From DATAEG01 sp963703085 (GTDB lineage Bacteria > Actinomycetota > Actinomycetes > Mycobacteriales > Jatrophihabitantaceae), in assembly GCA_963703085.1 (NCBI GenBank), contig OY969789.1:2852001-2916000 (forward strand): a stretch of 64,000 nucleotides of DNA. The letters run 5' to 3'. Shown here piece by piece: positions 61,756-64,000 of the stretch. A model generated the notes under the pieces. It was not told the DNA's origin. It did no database searches and saw nothing but the letters and a program-made list of their open reading frames with translations. Every line of letters starts with the position of its first letter. Positions within the stretch are counted from its first letter, which is position 1. Both the position numbers and the translations under genes were made by a program.

Positions 61756-63171
61756 ATGACTGCCTCGACCGACAGCGCTGTCCGTGATTTCGTCACTGCC
61801 CACCGAGGCGACCTGCTCACCGACCTCGACGCGTTCCTGCGCATCCCGAGCATCAGTGCTCAGCCGGAGCATCACGCCGACGTCGAACGCAACGCCGAGT
61901 GGCTGGCCGCGGCGTTCACCCGCACCGGGTTTCCCGCCGTCGAGATCTGGCGCGGCGCCGGCCTGCCCGCGGTGTACGCGCATTGGCCGAGTCAGCAGGC
62001 CGATGCGCCCACCGTGCTCGTCTACGGCCACCACGACGTGCAACCGGTGGATCCCATCGAGCTGTGGCATACCGACCCGTTCGACCCGACGGTTGACGGC
62101 GATCTGTTGCGGGCTCGCGGTGCGTCCGACGACAAGGGCCAACTGCTCATGCACCTGCTCGCCGTCCGGGCGCATCTGGCCGCGACCGGTCGCGACACCC
62201 CGGCGGTCAGCCTGAAGTTCCTGCTCGAGGGAGAAGAGGAATCCGGCTCGCCGACGTTCCAGCAATTGCTCGACGACCACCGCGACGAACTTGCCTGCGA
62301 CGTCGTCGTCATCACCGACACCGGCATGGTCGCTGCCGATCAGCCGAGCACGGTCACCGGCATGCGCGGCATGGTCTCGGGCCAGCTGAACATGCACGGA
62401 CCGGATCTCGACCTGCATTCCGGAGTGTTCGGCGGCGCGGTGCCCAACCCGCTCACCGAGCTGGCCCGGCTGCTGGCCAAGCTGCACGATGCCGACGGCC
62501 GGATCGCCGTCCCGGGTTTCTATGACGACGTAGTGGACCTGACCGACGCCGAGCGGGCCCTGTTCAACGCCGTGCCGTTCGACGAGACGGGATTCCTCGC
62601 CGTCGCGGCGTCACGCGCCCTGCGCGGCGAGGCGGGCCGGAGCACCCTGGAACGGCTCGGCGCGCGGCCCACTGCGGAGGTCAACGGGTTCTGGGGCGGC
62701 TACACCGGGCCGGGCGGCAAGACCATCGTGCCGAGCGACGCGCACGCAAAGTTGTCGTTCCGGCTGGTGGCAGCGCAGCGACCCGACCGGATCATGGCTG
62801 CGGTCGAGTCGTTCGTCGAAGCGAACACCCCCGAGGGCGTCACCAGCTCGATGGAATGGGAAGGCAGCGGCGTCGCACCGTGTCTGGTGCCGCTGGACAC
62901 CCCGGCGTATGCAGCGCTGACCCGAGCCATCTCGACCGCGTTCGACGGCGCAACCGTGCTGCCCACCCGGGAGGGCGGCAGCGGGCCGGAAGCCGCCATC
63001 CAAGCCACCATCGGTGCGCCGATGGTGTTCCTCGGTGTCGGATTGCCCGACGACCAGATCCACGCCCCGAACGAGAAGGTCACGGTCTCCATGCTGTTCC
63101 GCGGCGCCGAGGCGGCGGCATTGTTGTGGGACGAGTTCGCAACGCTCGGCACGGCCGGGCTCGTCAGCTGA
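61756..63171 (+). CDS. M20 family metallo-dipeptidase
   Basis: 471 residues, carnosinase-like M20 peptidase. Zinc motifs: VYGHHDVQP (about 91-99), RGASDDKGQ (about 118-126), EGEEESGS (about 155-162), VITDTGM and the C-terminal PNEKV with His near (DDQIHAPNE). The dimerisation domain is about 205-325. Cytoplasmic dipeptide cleavage is expected. It lies 13 nt after adnB, possibly in the same transcript, and has no known link to repair. Confidence 0.92.
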   Translation: MTASTDSAVRDFVTAHRGDLLTDLDAFLRIPSISAQPEHHADVERNAEWLAAAFTRTGFPAVEIWRGAGLPAVYAHWPSQQADAPTVLVYGHHDVQPVDPIELWHTDPFDPTVDGDLLRARGASDDKGQLLMHLLAVRAHLAATGRDTPAVSLKFLLEGEEESGSPTFQQLLDDHRDELACDVVVITDTGMVAADQPSTVTGMRGMVSGQLNMHGPDLDLHSGVFGGAVPNPLTELARLLAKLHDADGRIAVPGFYDDVVDLTDAERALFNAVPFDETGFLAVAASRALRGEAGRSTLERLGARPTAEVNGFWGGYTGPGGKTIVPSDAHAKLSFRLVAAQRPDRIMAAVESFVEANTPEGVTSSMEWEGSGVAPCLVPLDTPAYAALTRAISTAFDGATVLPTREGGSGPEAAIQATIGAPMVFLGVGLPDDQIHAPNEKVTVSMLFRGAEAAALLWDEFATLGTAGLVS

Positions 63172-63249
63172 ACGGAGTGCTCCCTGATCGCCCCGCAGGG
63201 CGGCCCATAAGCTGCACGCACCGACGATCTGACATCGGCAAGGAGAGTG

Positions 63250-63984
63250 ATGAGCCAACGTGACCGGCGCCGCCGCTCGGCGGTGCTCGCCGCCATCCTG
63301 GTGAGCCTCGCGCTGCTAGTGGTGGGCTGCGCGCAGACCGTCAACGGACACGGGAAAGCCGCGAACACAGGCAACGGCACGATCACCGACGGAACGACCA
63401 GCAGCTCGTCCTCGAGCAGCTCGTCGTCGTCATCGTCCGGTCAGCCGTCGACGTCCGGCTCGTCCAGCAGCGCCCCGAGCAACCTCACCTGCCCGACCGT
63501 GGCTGACGGTGGAGCGGGCCTCACCTATGGGTGCCTGTCCAATTCGATGACGCACGTGCCGGATGCGGCGCACGTATGGCCCACGGACTTCCAGGTGAGC
63601 ACCGAGACGAACTGGGGCATGAACCAGGGCTCCGGCCACTTCGGGTCGCTGCAGGGCAAGTCACCGGGTGCCGTGGCGCTGGTCATCGCGCAAGCCATGG
63701 TCAAGGGCAACACCTACGGTGACGCACCCGCGCTGCGGGTGATGGGCACGTACGCGCGGACCACGGTCGATGCCAAGAAGGCCTATGTGCAGCAGTTCAC
63801 CGTCACGATCAACTCCGCGTACCGCAAGACGCAGAAGCTCAAGGTCACCCAGGAACGGCTCTGGATCGTCCTGGTGAAGCGCGCGTCCGACGACTATTCG
63901 GCGATGTTCTTCTCGATTCCGAACACCGTCCAGAAGTACTGGGCGGCAGTCCCGAAGCTCATCGCAGCGACGAAGGTGAGCTGA
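63250..63984 (+). CDS. Putative lipoprotein with Ser-rich linker
   Basis: 244 residues. A basic N-terminus (MSQRDRRRRS), hydrophobic core and lipobox LLVVGC (Cys about 27), a Ser/Gly/Thr-rich linker (about 45-80) and a folded extracellular domain (about 85-240) with two Cys (LTCPT and YGCLS). The pattern of a short Ser-rich spacer then a beta-rich domain is common in actinobacterial lipoproteins; function unknown. ATG 63250 follows AAGGAG; the adjacent GTG 63247 is less likely. Confidence 0.8.
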   Translation: MSQRDRRRRSAVLAAILVSLALLVVGCAQTVNGHGKAANTGNGTITDGTTSSSSSSSSSSSSSGQPSTSGSSSSAPSNLTCPTVADGGAGLTYGCLSNSMTHVPDAAHVWPTDFQVSTETNWGMNQGSGHFGSLQGKSPGAVALVIAQAMVKGNTYGDAPALRVMGTYARTTVDAKKAYVQQFTVTINSAYRKTQKLKVTQERLWIVLVKRASDDYSAMFFSIPNTVQKYWAAVPKLIAATKVS

Positions 63985-64000
63985 CCCGCACCACCGGGGC

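Noticed and set aside
59529..61853. 774-residue frame opposite adnB
   Set aside because: High-GC antisense shadow with no domain pattern.

Overview
The window is chromosomal DNA from a high-GC actinomycete. The evidence is codon bias, frequent GTG starts, LpqB, MtrAB, AdnAB, MoeZ, Rv3235-type and DUF3107 proteins, and many apparently leaderless genes with a -10 box about 6 nt before the start codon. From memory, gene order follows the Mycobacterium tuberculosis block running from manA/sahH (about Rv3255c) to adnAB (Rv3202c-Rv3201c), with local differences. WS/DGAT, NHEJ and MenA fit a free-living aerobic actinomycete, possibly Frankiales, Nakamurellales or Jatrophihabitans-like; I cannot place it more exactly. 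I saw no rRNA, tRNA, CRISPR array, prophage or insertion sequence.

Layout. 1-4.0 kb: end of a cation-efflux transporter, manA, and a MerR-type domain read in frame into S-adenosylhomocysteine hydrolase. 4.1-6.7 kb: small secreted protein, acyl-ACP desaturase, LtrA-like membrane protein. 6.7-16.7 kb: mtrA-mtrB-lpqB, comF-like gene, a frameshifted hpf, a double GNAT protein and secA. 16.7-23.1 kb: LysM and Rv3235-type operon, menA, HTH/SAF/CpaE-like cluster, GntR operon. 23.2-27.9 kb: WS/DGAT, patatin, DUF6912-like gene, pruA. 27.9-32.6 kb: divergent type VII secretion-like pair (FHA-FtsK ATPase and WXG100 protein). 32.6-41.5 kb: HTTM and CorA operon, MaoC, small membrane and PH-domain proteins, PHP phosphoesterase, Gly-rich surface protein, RecB-family nuclease, PQQ-like propeller. 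41.5-45.2 kb: RhlE helicase, ferritin-like protein, DUF3107, FasR-like TetR. 45.3-47.8 kb: NHEJ island (LigD polymerase, a ligase-like protein without catalytic residues, Ku). 47.8-55.3 kb: hydrolase, DUF3152, repeat-rich gap, moeZ, nitronate monooxygenase, ArsR-SRPBCC pair, ATL protein, DUF5302, globin, RNHCP. 55.4-64 kb: adnA-adnB, M20 dipeptidase, lipoprotein.

Functional themes are cell-envelope signalling and secretion (MtrAB-LpqB, SecA, T7SS-like pair), lipid metabolism and its control (desaturase, WS/DGAT, patatin, FasR-like regulator) and double-strand-break repair (AdnAB resection beside Ku/LigD end joining). The observations most worth following are the in-frame MerR-SahH reading frame, the active-site-less ligase in the NHEJ operon, the isolated T7SS-like pair with DnaA-box-like sites, a 14-nt site shared by the TetR gene and the WS/DGAT gene, the frameshift in hpf, and a dispersed palindromic repeat.
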